Origin: Algoriphagus winogradskyi
GTDB lineage: Bacteria; Bacteroidota; Bacteroidia; Cytophagales; Cyclobacteriaceae
Length of the DNA: 64,000 nucleotides
Direction: 5' to 3'
NCBI RefSeq assembly: GCF_900182815.1
Contig: NZ_FXUA01000007.1
Coordinates: 1-64,000 of the forward strand
In this document: positions 1 through 8,728 of the stretch, piece after piece
Position numbering within the stretch: the first letter of the stretch is position 1
How the letters are laid out: each line of letters begins with the position of its first letter
Translations under genes and position numbers: made by a program
The notes under the pieces: model-generated
What the model was told of the DNA's origin: nothing
The model's input: the letters and a program-made list of their open reading frames with translations, nothing else
The model's database searches: none

Positions 1-32
1 CAACCTTATTGAAACCACTTTCAATAAGGTTG
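1..32. repeat. Perfect 14-bp inverted repeat at the window edge
   Basis: Positions 1-14 are the exact reverse complement of 19-32, with a 4-nt loop. It lies about 40 nt downstream of the stop of the minus-strand gene at 69-521, so it may be that operon's transcription terminator. The sequence beyond position 1 is not visible, so a T-tract on the minus strand cannot be confirmed. Confidence 0.5.
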
Positions 33-68
33 TCACAAAAGACAGTAAATCAATAGTTTACACAGCTT

Positions 69-521
69 TTACCAACTATTTTTGACCATTAAATCGCTAT
101 TTAATAAATCAAATTCTGACGTATTGAATTGGCCTACGAAATACTGGGTAAATTCCTTTTTAGAATTGACAATAAAATTAATTCTTTGAAAGGAACCTCT
201 ATAGCCTTCTAGATCTAAAAATGTAATGTGTTCTTTTTTACATTTCAACTTGGAAAAAGTGTTAAATATCTGATAAGTGACTTCAATATTACTCTTTAAA
301 TCTGAGATTCTTTGAACGGATATTTTGCTTACAAAAATAGATCTTATAAAAGCAACTAAGACAAGAGGTAAAATAAAATACAAAGAATAAACCGGCAATG
401 ATTTTTCTACCATTAGAATTGAGATTGTAGCCAAAATAGAAAGGAAGAAGAATTTATCTTGACTATAAGCCAGGATGCATCTCATTAGAAATGGCTTTGG
501 TTCTTTTTCGAAAATAATCAT
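69..521 (-). CDS. Hypothetical small membrane protein downstream of fic
   Basis: 150 residues, family not recognised. Two hydrophobic segments lie near residues 24-42 and 46-63, followed by a basic stretch and a soluble C-terminal half of about 85 residues, so the likely form is a two-helix inner-membrane protein with a cytoplasmic tail. The ATG at 521 is only 5 bp beyond the fic stop codon, so the two genes are almost certainly co-transcribed. That context suggests a partner or substrate of the Fic protein, but nothing in the sequence shows it. The reading frame is intact. Confidence 0.6.
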   Translation of the reverse strand: MIIFEKEPKPFLMRCILAYSQDKFFFLSILATISILMVEKSLPVYSLYFILPLVLVAFIRSIFVSKISVQRISDLKSNIEVTYQIFNTFSKLKCKKEHITFLDLEGYRGSFQRINFIVNSKKEFTQYFVGQFNTSEFDLLNSDLMVKNSW

Positions 522-526
522 ATGTC

Positions 527-1492
527 TTAATTTCTGTTTCTATTTATAAAATACCTCATCTGATTCCCATTTCCCTTAGCCAAAATTAGATTTGATTCTA
601 CTGCTTTTTTTAGATCCCTGCTGGCAGTAGCAGAAGAAATAGATTTGAATACATCCATGTAAGCTTTACGAGTGAATTCATTTTTGCCCAAAGAAAGGAA
701 ATAAGTGATCCGTTGATCTGAAGTCAAGGTTTGACTATTGGTGTTTAATAGATTTCCAAGAGAACTGTCTATGATAGCTAGCATGTATTCGATGAAAAAA
801 GTTGACTTTCCAGCCTTATCACATTTAGAGAGGACTTGGTAATACTCATCTTGAGTTTGGGTAATAAGCGTTTCAAAAGGAAGGAATTCAAAAAGGGGAT
901 ACCTCTCTTTTAGAATTACTGTTTGCCATAGCCTTCCCATCCTCCCGTTTCCGTCAAGAAATGGATGGATAAATTCCATTTCGTAGTGAAAGACACAGCT
1001 TTTGATCAAAGCAAGTTCGTCGTCATTCTTTAGATACTGAAATAGTTCTTTCATGAGTCCAGGCACATTTGAAGCTGGCGGGGCTAAATGTGCAACTTGC
1101 GAACCTTTAACTACTCCTACTCCTCGAGTTCGGTAGCTGCCAGGTTGATCAATCAATTCTTTCATCAATGTCGCGTGCGCTGATAAGAATGATTTCTCAG
1201 ATGAGGGTTTATAGAAACTTAGATTTTCATAAACTTCTATTGCATTAATCACTTCCGTAATGTCTTTTTGAGGGCCAATGATTCGTTTATTTTCAATCAA
1301 AGCCGTAATCTGCTCTTCAGAAAGTGTATTGCCTTCTATCTGGAGAGATGAGTGAATGGTTTTTATCTTGTTTTGCTTGCGAAGTTGAGGAGATTGCTTT
1401 TCTAGAAAAAGTGCGTTTGCCTCCCCAATTTTTTCTGAAATCGAACTGACCAATTGCAAGATGGTTGGCGTGATATCGTAAGGAGGTTTCAT
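527..1492 (-). CDS. Fic family protein with C-terminal winged helix
   Basis: Fic-domain enzymes typically transfer AMP from ATP to protein hydroxyl groups. The full signature HPFLDGNGRMGR is at about residues 176-187, including the catalytic His and the phosphate-binding Asn/Arg. An N-terminal SLQIEGN segment (about residues 49-55) matches the (S/T)xxxE(G/N) inhibitory-helix motif, so this should be a self-inhibited class II Fic. The last 60 or so residues look like a winged helix, a frequent partner of Fic in DNA-binding autoregulators. I chose the ATG at 1492, not the upstream TTG at 1519, because a perfect palindrome occupies 1495-1518 just before it. The target is unknown. Confidence 0.88.
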   Translation of the reverse strand: MKPPYDITPTILQLVSSISEKIGEANALFLEKQSPQLRKQNKIKTIHSSLQIEGNTLSEEQITALIENKRIIGPQKDITEVINAIEVYENLSFYKPSSEKSFLSAHATLMKELIDQPGSYRTRGVGVVKGSQVAHLAPPASNVPGLMKELFQYLKNDDELALIKSCVFHYEMEFIHPFLDGNGRMGRLWQTVILKERYPLFEFLPFETLITQTQDEYYQVLSKCDKAGKSTFFIEYMLAIIDSSLGNLLNTNSQTLTSDQRITYFLSLGKNEFTRKAYMDVFKSISSATASRDLKKAVESNLILAKGNGNQMRYFINRNRN

Positions 1493-1494
1493 AG

Positions 1495-1518
1495 TGATAG
1501 TATCATTTGATACTATCA
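1495..1518. promoter_or_regulatory. Perfect palindrome at the fic start, probable operator
   Basis: Two 11-bp arms, TGATAGTATCA and TGATACTATCA, are separated by TT. The element ends 2 bp before the fic ATG, where a bound protein would block initiation. The Fic protein's C-terminal winged-helix region makes autorepression a reasonable inference. Confidence 0.55.
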
Positions 1519-1688
1519 AAGATATTATTATTGAGATTACCTAAGGTATTATCGGATGATTAAAGCCGAGAAATAGTGATTATCCTACTTTGCGAATTCA
1601 ACAAACAACATCAAACCTGCTTATTTGTAGGTGAAAACTAGCATTTGGGCTACTTCGGTCTCCCGTCTTCCCACTTCCTGCTTACCCT

Positions 1689-2663
1689 CTACTTCTTCCT
1701 CTCAATCGTATAACTCACCAGTCCTTCAAGTGAAGTTTTATATTCCGATTCAGGAAAGGTTTTCAGGATATCCAATGCTTCCTGATAAAATCTATCCATG
1801 ATGGTTTTGGCGTATTCCAGTCCACCACTTTTCTTCACGAAATCGATTACCTGATTGACTGCTTTTTTATCTTCACTTCGATTTCGGATCAAATTAATGA
1901 TCTTCTTTTTCTCAAACCAATCCGCCTTTTGCAACGCAAAAATTAAAGGCAGCGTCATTTTCTTTTCTTTGATATCTATTCCGACAGGCTTGCCGATTTC
2001 ATCTTCACCGTAGTCAAAAAGATCGTCTTTGATCTGGAAGGCCATCCCAACTTTCTCTCCAAATTCCCGCATTTTGGAGATGGTTTCATCGCTGCTGTCT
2101 GTACTGGAAGCACCTACGGCGCAACAAGAGGCTAATAAACTGGCTGTCTTTTGACGAATAATGTCGTAATAAACTTCCTCGGTGATGTCGAGTTTTCTGG
2201 CTTTGGCGATTTGTAGCAATTCGCCTTCAGACATCTCTTTTACTGCGTTTGATACGATCTTAAGCAGTTTGAAATCATTGTTTTCTACACTCAAAAGTAG
2301 CCCTCGGGAAAGCAGGTAATCACCAACTAAAACTGAGATTTTGTTTTTCCAAAGTGCATTTACAGAGAAAAATCCACGACGGTAATTCGCATCATCTACC
2401 ACATCATCGTGAACCAGCGTTGCAGTGTGCAGTAATTCAATTAGCGCAGCGCCTCTATGCGTAGAGTCATTTATTCCACCACAAACTCCCGCAGTCAAAA
2501 AAACGAACATTGGGCGCATCTGCTTGCCTTTGCGCTTGACAATGTAATTAGTGATGTGGTCGAGGAGCTTGACCTTAGATTTCATAGAGGCCCGAAATTT
2601 CAGCTCAAATTGAGCCATTTCATTCTCTATTGGTATCTGTATTTGCTTAAGGTCTGGTTTCAT
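1689..2663 (-). CDS. Polyprenyl diphosphate synthase (trans-isoprenyl type)
   Basis: Condenses isopentenyl diphosphate onto an allylic diphosphate to make long all-trans prenyl chains, used for the menaquinone side chain in this group. The first Asp-rich motif DDVVDD (residues 86-91) and the second, KDDLFD (about 212-217), are both intact, as is the downstream GKPVGIDIKEKK lysine-rich segment. At 324 residues it has the usual length of octaprenyl/heptaprenyl synthases. The product chain length cannot be read from the sequence. It is a single gene, divergent from the DUF4199 gene at 2811. Confidence 0.9.
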   Translation of the reverse strand: MKPDLKQIQIPIENEMAQFELKFRASMKSKVKLLDHITNYIVKRKGKQMRPMFVFLTAGVCGGINDSTHRGAALIELLHTATLVHDDVVDDANYRRGFFSVNALWKNKISVLVGDYLLSRGLLLSVENNDFKLLKIVSNAVKEMSEGELLQIAKARKLDITEEVYYDIIRQKTASLLASCCAVGASSTDSSDETISKMREFGEKVGMAFQIKDDLFDYGEDEIGKPVGIDIKEKKMTLPLIFALQKADWFEKKKIINLIRNRSEDKKAVNQVIDFVKKSGGLEYAKTIMDRFYQEALDILKTFPESEYKTSLEGLVSYTIERKK

Positions 2664-2755
2664 CCGGTCTTTGATGCCGTAAAAATAATACCCTTTCGCT
2701 CATGGACAAGGTTTTGATAGGCTAGGACCAGCAATCAATTGAAAATGACGTTGAT

Positions 2756-2788
2756 TTTGATAAATTAGGTATTTTGTAACTACGTTTT
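2756..2788 (+). promoter_or_regulatory. Bacteroidota-type promoter for the DUF4199 gene
   Basis: TTTG at 2756-2759, a 21-nt spacer, then TACGTTTT at 2781-2788 (7 of 8 to TAnnTTTG). The predicted transcript start would leave a leader of about 15 nt before the ATG at 2811. Confidence 0.45.
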
Positions 2789-2810
2789 TGCACCTAAAAC
2801 CCTACAGACT

Positions 2811-3296
2811 ATGAAAAATATTAAAATTGAAATCAAATGGGCATTGATATTTGTAGCCATGATGTTGGCCTGGATGTTTTTGGAAAAGTCTCTGGGATAT
2901 CATGATGAGAAGATAGAAGACCATCCATTCTTCACAAATTTTGTGGCCATTCCTTCCATTGCGATTTACATTTTTGCTTTGCTTGATAAGCGAAGGAATT
3001 TTTATCATGGTGTGATGAGCTACAAGCAAGGCTTTATTTCAGGTCTTATTATTTCGGTGATTGTGGCGGCCCTTAGCCCACTTTCACAATACATTACCAT
3101 TGAATTTATCACGCCTGAATATTTTCCGAACGTTATAAATTATGCTGTGAGTTCTGGTAATATGACACAAGCAGAAGCAGAAGGATATTTCAATTTGAAA
3201 AGTTATATATTCCAATCCGTAATAGGGGCGTTAGTGATGGGACTGCTCACTTCTGCTATTGTAGCTATTTTTGTTAAGTCAAAGTCTCAAACATGA
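2811..3296 (+). CDS. DUF4199 family membrane protein
   Basis: 161 residues with four predicted transmembrane helices (about residues 7-25, 43-61, 74-94 and 133-155). Length, topology and the short loop following the first helix match the DUF4199 family, which is widespread in Bacteroidota and has no established function. The gene stands alone with its own promoter and is not overlapped by the acyltransferase gene that follows about 80 bp later. Family assignment is from memory of the sequence pattern. Confidence 0.75.
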   Translation: MKNIKIEIKWALIFVAMMLAWMFLEKSLGYHDEKIEDHPFFTNFVAIPSIAIYIFALLDKRRNFYHGVMSYKQGFISGLIISVIVAALSPLSQYITIEFITPEYFPNVINYAVSSGNMTQAEAEGYFNLKSYIFQSVIGALVMGLLTSAIVAIFVKSKSQT

Positions 3297-3340
3297 GCAT
3301 TACTTCACAGGGATCATTCATATAAGAAAGGGCTTTTCAC

Positions 3341-3348
3341 TATCTTTG
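3341..3348 (+). promoter_or_regulatory. -7 element upstream of the acyltransferase/gpsA operon
   Basis: TATCTTTG is a perfect TAnnTTTG. No convincing TTTG lies about 20 nt upstream. The implied transcript start near 3354 supports initiation at the TTG at 3376 and a short leader. Confidence 0.45.
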
Positions 3349-3375
3349 GATTGATTTTTAATAAAAACCAGCCAC

Positions 3376-5073
3376 TTGGAGGAGAAATACATCAAGCATA
3401 AGTACGAGCCGATTCACCCTAGTAAAGAGGAATGGCCAGTAGTGAAATTGGCGAGAGAGCGGAAGGAATTTGTAAAAAAAGTTGCTGACCTGTCGGAGGA
3501 TAGGATTCTCAATCTCACTGGCAACAATCCTGATATTCTCAAAGAAGAATTGGAAACGACATTATACCGGGAGAAACTTCGAATCAAGCAAAATCCTTGG
3601 GTTGTAGATCCTGATGATGATTCGTCTTTTTGGAGTGGAGTAAAGTCTTCTTTGGTACAAATAAGTACTGAAACAGTAAAAAGTAAGGTCAAAAAACTGC
3701 AGGCTTACAAGGTGGTTTTGAATCAAATCACAGCTCGCTACGCAGAGGAAATTGCCAGTAATTTCAAAACTACCCATTATAAGTTTACCCGATCAGTGGT
3801 TACTTATGGGTTTTCGAGATTGCTGAATGCAGCTCGTGTGAAGGGTTTCAAGTCTATTTTCAGCAATCAATACACCTTACAGGATAAAATACAGATCACT
3901 GGCGAAACTGATCAATTGCGTGACCTGGCTACTAAAGGCACCGTGGTGATGGTTCCCACTCACTTCAGTAATCTTGATAGTATCTTGATCGGATGGGTGA
4001 TTTCTGTTTTAGGCTTACCGCCTTTTATTTATGGAGCAGGATTGAATCTTTTCAATATTTCCATTTTTGCCTACTTCATGAATTCTCTCGGAGCCTACAA
4101 GGTAGATAGAAGGAAAAAGAATCTGATGTATCTGGAGACGCTCAAAACCTATTCTAAGGAAGCTATTCAATTTGGATGTCATTCCTTGTTTTTTCCTGGA
4201 GGAACTAGATCCCGCAGTGGGATGATCGAGTCAAAGCTCAAGCTTGGCCTTTTAAGTACTGCGATCGAGGCACAGCGGGCAAATTTCGAAAATGGATTGA
4301 ATGATATCTCAGGTAAGATTTTCATCGTTCCGGTTACGATTAATTATCACTTTGTATTGGAAGCGCCGAGTTTGATCCGAGATCACTTGAGCATCACCGG
4401 ACAGGAGCGTTATTATAAGGAGAATGATGAGTTCTCCAATTCGTACAAGATATCCAAGTTCCTAATCAAGTTTTTCACCAAAGGATCTGATATCTCAGTG
4501 TCTGTAGGTAAGGCAATGGATGTGTTAGGGAACTACGTGGATGTGGATGGCAGAAGCTTGGATAAACATGGTCGGGTGATTGATACGAGGGATTATTTTA
4601 TTTCTGACGGGAAAGTCTCAGTGGATAATCAGCGGGAGGAAGAATACACGAATATGCTTGGAAAGCGAATTGTGGAGGAATTTCACAAAATCAACCGGGT
4701 GTTTAATTCTCATTTGGTGGCTTTTGTGGCTTTTGAGCTGATCAAAAAGCAAAACAGAAAACTTGATTTGTTTGACTTACTAAGATTGCCAGAGGAAGAT
4801 ATCGCTATTCCTTATGAGGAGTTTAAGGCAAATTGTCAGCTTGTGCTAGACAAAATCAAGGAATTGAAGTCACAGGGATTGATCAATACTGCGCCCCATC
4901 TTTCGCTTGATTTGGATGAAATAATCAGTCGAGGGATGGAAAATGTGGGTATGTACCATGCTAAACGCCCTATTATCCGTGACAAAAATGGGAATATAGG
5001 AACTGATGACATGAGCCTACTTTATTTTTATCATAACAGATTAACCGGATATGGACTCGAAAAACTCTACTGA
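3376..5073 (+). CDS. Glycerol-3-phosphate / 1-acylglycerol-3-phosphate acyltransferase (PlsB-like)
   Basis: Acylates glycerol phosphate for phospholipid synthesis at the inner membrane. The PlsC-type acyltransferase signatures are clear: HFSNLD (H196-D201, the HxxxxD catalytic motif) and FPGGTRS (about 273-279, the glycerol-phosphate site, with Gly where Glu is usual). A 165-residue N-terminal region and a long C-terminal region make it larger (565 aa) than simple PlsC proteins and closer to PlsB-type enzymes. The start is TTG at 3376, supported by the -7 box 28 bp upstream; no ATG fits better. It overlaps gpsA by 23 bp, so acceptor supply and acylation are genetically coupled. Confidence 0.82.
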   Translation: MEEKYIKHKYEPIHPSKEEWPVVKLARERKEFVKKVADLSEDRILNLTGNNPDILKEELETTLYREKLRIKQNPWVVDPDDDSSFWSGVKSSLVQISTETVKSKVKKLQAYKVVLNQITARYAEEIASNFKTTHYKFTRSVVTYGFSRLLNAARVKGFKSIFSNQYTLQDKIQITGETDQLRDLATKGTVVMVPTHFSNLDSILIGWVISVLGLPPFIYGAGLNLFNISIFAYFMNSLGAYKVDRRKKNLMYLETLKTYSKEAIQFGCHSLFFPGGTRSRSGMIESKLKLGLLSTAIEAQRANFENGLNDISGKIFIVPVTINYHFVLEAPSLIRDHLSITGQERYYKENDEFSNSYKISKFLIKFFTKGSDISVSVGKAMDVLGNYVDVDGRSLDKHGRVIDTRDYFISDGKVSVDNQREEEYTNMLGKRIVEEFHKINRVFNSHLVAFVAFELIKKQNRKLDLFDLLRLPEEDIAIPYEEFKANCQLVLDKIKELKSQGLINTAPHLSLDLDEIISRGMENVGMYHAKRPIIRDKNGNIGTDDMSLLYFYHNRLTGYGLEKLY

Positions 5074-6109
5074 AGCTAAGTATATCGGAGTGGTAGGAGT
5101 GGGAAGCTTTGGCGCAGCCATCGCAAATATTCTAGCGGCTAAAAACCCTGTGATGGTCTATGCCCGAAAGCAGGAAGTAGTCGATGAAATTAATTCGTCT
5201 CATTCTGCTCAAGGAAAAGCATTGGCAAAAAATATAATTGCTTCTAATGATCCTGCACAACTTTGCAAAAGCTGTGATGTGCTTTTTTTTATGATTCCAT
5301 CTTCAGGCTTTCAGGAAGTAGTGAAGACTTTTTCGCCCTATTTGTTTCCTTATCACTTGATTATTCATGGTACCAAAGGGCTCTGTTTGAATCTCAAGTC
5401 TGGAGAAACACTGGAAACAGTTAAGAAGATCAAACGTAGTCAAATACTGACGATGAGCGAAGTAATCCTGCAAGAAACTGTGGCTGTAAGAGTCGGATGT
5501 CTAGCAGGGCCAAATCTATCCAAGGAACTGGCTCAAGGTCAACCTGCAGCTACTGTGATAGCCAGTAAATACAATGAAGTGATCTTAGAAGGTCAGAGTT
5601 TGTTGAGGTCTGAGAAATTTCAGGTTTATGGAAATTCCGATATTATCGGCGTGGAGATAAGTGGAGTATTGAAAAATATTATTGCTATCGCCTCAGGTGC
5701 ATTAGCAGGTCTAGGTTTAGGCGAAAATGCTAAAGGATTGCTGGTCAGCCGGGGTATGGTGGAAATGATTCACCTGGGAAATGCACTGGGAGGGAGTATT
5801 AAATCCGTGATGGGTTTGGCAGGAATTGGCGATTTGGTTACGACCTGCAATTCTATACATTCAAGGAATTTTACTGTAGGTTACCGACTTGCGAAAGGAG
5901 AGACCCTTGATTCGATTCTTGCAGATATGGAAGAAGTGGCAGAAGGTATAAATACGGTTAGAATAATTAAAGCATTCCTGGAAACTGCTGATCTCCGGGC
6001 GCCGATCACAGAAAATTTATATCGTGTGCTTTTTGATGATTTAGAAATAGAAGATGCGCTACAGTTTTTGATGAAATACCCATTCAATGTGGATGTAGAT
6101 TTTGTGTAG
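5051..6109 (+). CDS. gpsA: NAD(P)H-dependent glycerol-3-phosphate dehydrogenase
   Basis: Reduces dihydroxyacetone phosphate to sn-glycerol 3-phosphate, the backbone used by the acyltransferase encoded just upstream. The Rossmann fingerprint GVVGVGSFG is at residues 13-21. The catalytic-lysine segment GVEISGVLKN, the GLAGIGDLVTTC substrate loop and the conserved SRN motif are all present. At 352 residues it is slightly longer than the E. coli enzyme, mostly because of an insertion near residues 115-150. The start codon lies inside the end of the acyltransferase gene in another frame, which implies translational coupling. Confidence 0.95.
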   Translation: MDSKNSTEAKYIGVVGVGSFGAAIANILAAKNPVMVYARKQEVVDEINSSHSAQGKALAKNIIASNDPAQLCKSCDVLFFMIPSSGFQEVVKTFSPYLFPYHLIIHGTKGLCLNLKSGETLETVKKIKRSQILTMSEVILQETVAVRVGCLAGPNLSKELAQGQPAATVIASKYNEVILEGQSLLRSEKFQVYGNSDIIGVEISGVLKNIIAIASGALAGLGLGENAKGLLVSRGMVEMIHLGNALGGSIKSVMGLAGIGDLVTTCNSIHSRNFTVGYRLAKGETLDSILADMEEVAEGINTVRIIKAFLETADLRAPITENLYRVLFDDLEIEDALQFLMKYPFNVDVDFV

Positions 6110-6120
6110 ACTTTTGGCTG

Positions 6121-6155
6121 CAATGGACACAGAGTTTTATACAGTGAGCACAGAT
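6121..6155. repeat. Copy A of a dispersed intergenic element
   Basis: This stretch aligns with 35066-35100: both begin CAATG, carry a GTTTT core and end in GAGCACA followed by an A-rich tail, with scattered differences between. Both copies are intergenic. Confidence 0.35.
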
Positions 6156-6245
6156 TTAACTTGCTTCCCTTGAAGTAGGATTTCAAGCACTACTACATGC
6201 CAACTAGTGATCTGTCAGAATTTTTAGAGATGTGTGAGGTCTAGT

Positions 6246-6295
6246 AGAATTAGAAAAGCCACTTCTGAATGATCAAAAGTGGCTTTTCTAATTCT
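6246..6295. terminator. Bidirectional terminator between gpsA and the sugar dehydrogenase
   Basis: A 19-bp perfect stem (6246-6264 with 6277-6295) has A-rich and T-rich flanks on its two sides, so it can serve both convergent genes. Confidence 0.75.
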
Positions 6296-6306
6296 GTTAT
6301 TATTTC

Positions 6307-7473
6307 TTATCTAATCGGAATCAACTTTACCATTAAGCCTGTACCTTCAGTAATAGCATAAATATAGCCATCTGGACTTTGAGAAACCTGTCGTACTCGT
6401 CCGATATCCTGAAGCATAATTTCTTGCTCTCCGGCGGTAGATCCATTCATGTCTACACGGTTGATGTGCATTTTCTTTAATGCACCGATAAGAATATCGC
6501 CTTTCCAAGCCGGATATTTATCTGAAGTGACCATTGTCATACCCGCAGTAGCGATGGATGGTACATAATAAGTTAATGGTTGTTCCATTCCTTCTTTTTC
6601 CTGAATGTCAGAAACTGGCTTGTCATCATATCCAATACCCCAAGTAATCACTGGCCAACCGTAATTTTTGCCTTTTTCCAACAAATTCAACTCGTCACCA
6701 CCTTGAGGACCGTGCTCAGTTTCATAAAGTCTATTATTTTCTTTGTCGAAATACAAGCCTTGAGGGTTTCTGTTACCATAAGTCCAGATTGAAGCTACGG
6801 CACCTTCAGTGTCTACAAATGGATTGTCAGTCGGGATTCTGCCATCGTCATGAATTCGGTGAATTTTCCCATGAGAATTGGTCAAATCCTGTGCATTTGT
6901 AGGAGTGTTTTGACGTTCTCCGCTAGAATAGTAAAGGTATCCGTCGTTATCGAATACAATTCGGCTACCGTAATGCGCATTGCTTTTCCAAGCTGGAAGC
7001 GATTGAATCAGCTCTTCTTGATTGACGGCATTATTGCCTTCTAACTTAAATCTTGTGATCGTTGTAGCAGATGTGCTATCTGGCATTAGCTTGCCATAGG
7101 AAATATAGATCCAGCCATTCTCATCAAATTTTGGATGAGCTGTAACGTCCAACAAACCAGATTGACCTTTTGTCCAAAACTCAGGAAGTCCCTGTACTTT
7201 CTCTCCTGTGAATTTATCGTCTTTGAAAATAAGGATTTCTCCTTTTTTCTCAGTAACAAGCATTCTACCATCAGATAGCCATGTCATGCCCCAAGGATTT
7301 TCAAATCCAGTATAAAGGGTGTCAACATTGATTAATAGCTGTTCAGTTTGAACAGCGTAGGTCTCATCGATAGGTTCGACTACAGCTTCTTGCTCTTTAG
7401 GTGAGCAAGATGTTGCTAAGGCGATGCCAGATGCTACGAGAGCGATAGGCAGGTATAGTTTGTTTTTTGTCAT
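6307..7473 (-). CDS. PQQ-dependent sugar dehydrogenase family lipoprotein
   Basis: A six-bladed propeller of the soluble glucose dehydrogenase / aldose sugar dehydrogenase family, which oxidises sugars with PQQ outside the cytoplasm. The start is the ATG at 7473; further upstream in-frame codons run through the fbp terminator and are not used. The N-terminus is a signal with ALATSC as lipobox, so the mature protein is probably lipid-anchored. The family landmarks NPWGMTWLSDGRML, ENGWIYISYG, YGSRIVFDNDGYLY and the hallmark EHGPQGGDELN are all visible. The substrate cannot be deduced, and no PQQ synthesis genes are in the window. Confidence 0.88.
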   Translation of the reverse strand: MTKNKLYLPIALVASGIALATSCSPKEQEAVVEPIDETYAVQTEQLLINVDTLYTGFENPWGMTWLSDGRMLVTEKKGEILIFKDDKFTGEKVQGLPEFWTKGQSGLLDVTAHPKFDENGWIYISYGKLMPDSTSATTITRFKLEGNNAVNQEELIQSLPAWKSNAHYGSRIVFDNDGYLYYSSGERQNTPTNAQDLTNSHGKIHRIHDDGRIPTDNPFVDTEGAVASIWTYGNRNPQGLYFDKENNRLYETEHGPQGGDELNLLEKGKNYGWPVITWGIGYDDKPVSDIQEKEGMEQPLTYYVPSIATAGMTMVTSDKYPAWKGDILIGALKKMHINRVDMNGSTAGEQEIMLQDIGRVRQVSQSPDGYIYAITEGTGLMVKLIPIR

Positions 7474-7573
7474 GTGTTTATATTGTTTTCCAAAGGTCAG
7501 TTGGAATCTCGCATGCATTACAGTAAAACCTCTATGCAAGGGGTTCTTACTCATGCTCGATTTCATAGCGTTG

Positions 7574-7623
7574 TAAATAAGCTGCAAGATAAAATACATC
7601 TTTGAAATCTTGCAGCTTATTTA
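7574..7623 (-). terminator. Terminator of fbp
   Basis: A 17-bp perfect inverted repeat (7574-7590 with 7607-7623) begins just after the fbp stop codon. It sits between fbp and the true start of the sugar dehydrogenase gene. Confidence 0.7.
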
Positions 7624-7633
7624 CATGACCTGC

Positions 7634-8671
7634 TTAGGAAGTCGGCTTTTCTGCCGGGCAATTCATGAATGCTTCTGCTTCCTGTACCATTTCTGATGAA
7701 CCAATCAGCAGTGGTGTTCTTTGATGAAGCGTGGTCGGTTGGATCTCCAAAATCCTGTTGCATCCATCTGTTGCCATTGCACCAGCTTGCTCCGCTATAA
7801 GTGCCAGGGCATTTGCTTCATATAACAATCGTAATTTCCCGGATGGGTTCTTATGTGTAGCAGGATAAAGGTAAATCCCACCTTTTAGCAAGTTTCTATG
7901 GAAGTCTGCTACCAAGGAGCCAATGTATCTGGCAGAGTATCTTCTATCCTTGCATTGGTCTACATAAGCCTTCATTCCTTCTTCCCATTCTTTCTGAGAG
8001 CCTTCATTTACGGAATAAATTTCTCCGTTTTTTGGAGCTTGAATATTGGGGTGGGAAAGGAAAAATTCACCCAAAGATTGTTCGTAAGTAAAGCCATTTA
8101 CTCCGCATCCAGTGGTGTAAACTAACATTGTCGAAGAGCCATAGAGCACATAACCCGCAGCGACTTGCTCTGTACCTGCTTGCATGATATCTTCTCTTTG
8201 AATAGGGCTTCCAGCCGGAGTCTTTCTGCGGTAAATCGAAAATATTGTTCCTATGGAAATATTTACATCGATATTGGAGCTGCCATCGAGCGGATCTATA
8301 GCAACTACATACTTTCCAGAGCTATTTTGTAAATCAATCACAGAATCCTCTTCTTCAGAAACTATGGCACAGACTTCGCCACCTTTACTCAGGGCACGCA
8401 TAAATCGGATATTAGCAATGACGTCCAGCTTTTGTTGCTCTTCTCCTTGTACATTGACTTGACCGAAGGCTCCACCGATATTTGATAGTCCGGCACGAGT
8501 GGTTTCGCGATTTACTATCTTGGCTGCAAGTGCGATATCTCGCAGAAGTTGAGAAAGTTCACCTGAAGCAAAAGGGAAATCGCTTTGCTTGAGTTTAATA
8601 AATCTGTCTAAGGTAGTGCCGACAGAGTAGGCTAGTCCGCTTTGGTCAGGTTGGTAAGGAAGAATTTTCAT
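7634..8671 (-). CDS. fbp: Class I fructose-1,6-bisphosphatase
   Basis: Hydrolyses fructose 1,6-bisphosphate to fructose 6-phosphate, the committing step of gluconeogenesis. The metal-binding motif [10 protein letters not shown] is at residues 126-135, preceded by SEEEDS (105-110), which supplies further metal ligands. The substrate-binding [17 protein letters not shown] segment lies near residues 275-291. Length (345) is typical. The gene has its own terminator and is divergent from the aspartate kinase gene with a 57-bp gap. Confidence 0.96.
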   Translation of the reverse strand: MKILPYQPDQSGLAYSVGTTLDRFIKLKQSDFPFASGELSQLLRDIALAAKIVNRETTRAGLSNIGGAFGQVNVQGEEQQKLDVIANIRFMRALSKGGEVCAIVSEEEDSVIDLQNSSGKYVVAIDPLDGSSNIDVNISIGTIFSIYRRKTPAGSPIQREDIMQAGTEQVAAGYVLYGSSTMLVYTTGCGVNGFTYEQSLGEFFLSHPNIQAPKNGEIYSVNEGSQKEWEEGMKAYVDQCKDRRYSARYIGSLVADFHRNLLKGGIYLYPATHKNPSGKLRLLYEANALALIAEQAGAMATDGCNRILEIQPTTLHQRTPLLIGSSEMVQEAEAFMNCPAEKPTS

Positions 8672-8728
8672 ATATTGGAATAGTTCAATTGGTGGTTTAA
8701 TCTTATTGAAAAGTAAGCAAATATTTTA

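Noticed and set aside
1538-1548. Second palindrome TACCTAAGGTA upstream of fic
   Set aside because: Only 5 bp per arm with one central base; expected by chance in AT-rich intergenic DNA.
7474-7599. N-terminal extension of the sugar dehydrogenase to 7599
   Set aside because: These in-frame codons run through the fbp terminator hairpin and precede an obvious signal peptide starting at 7473.
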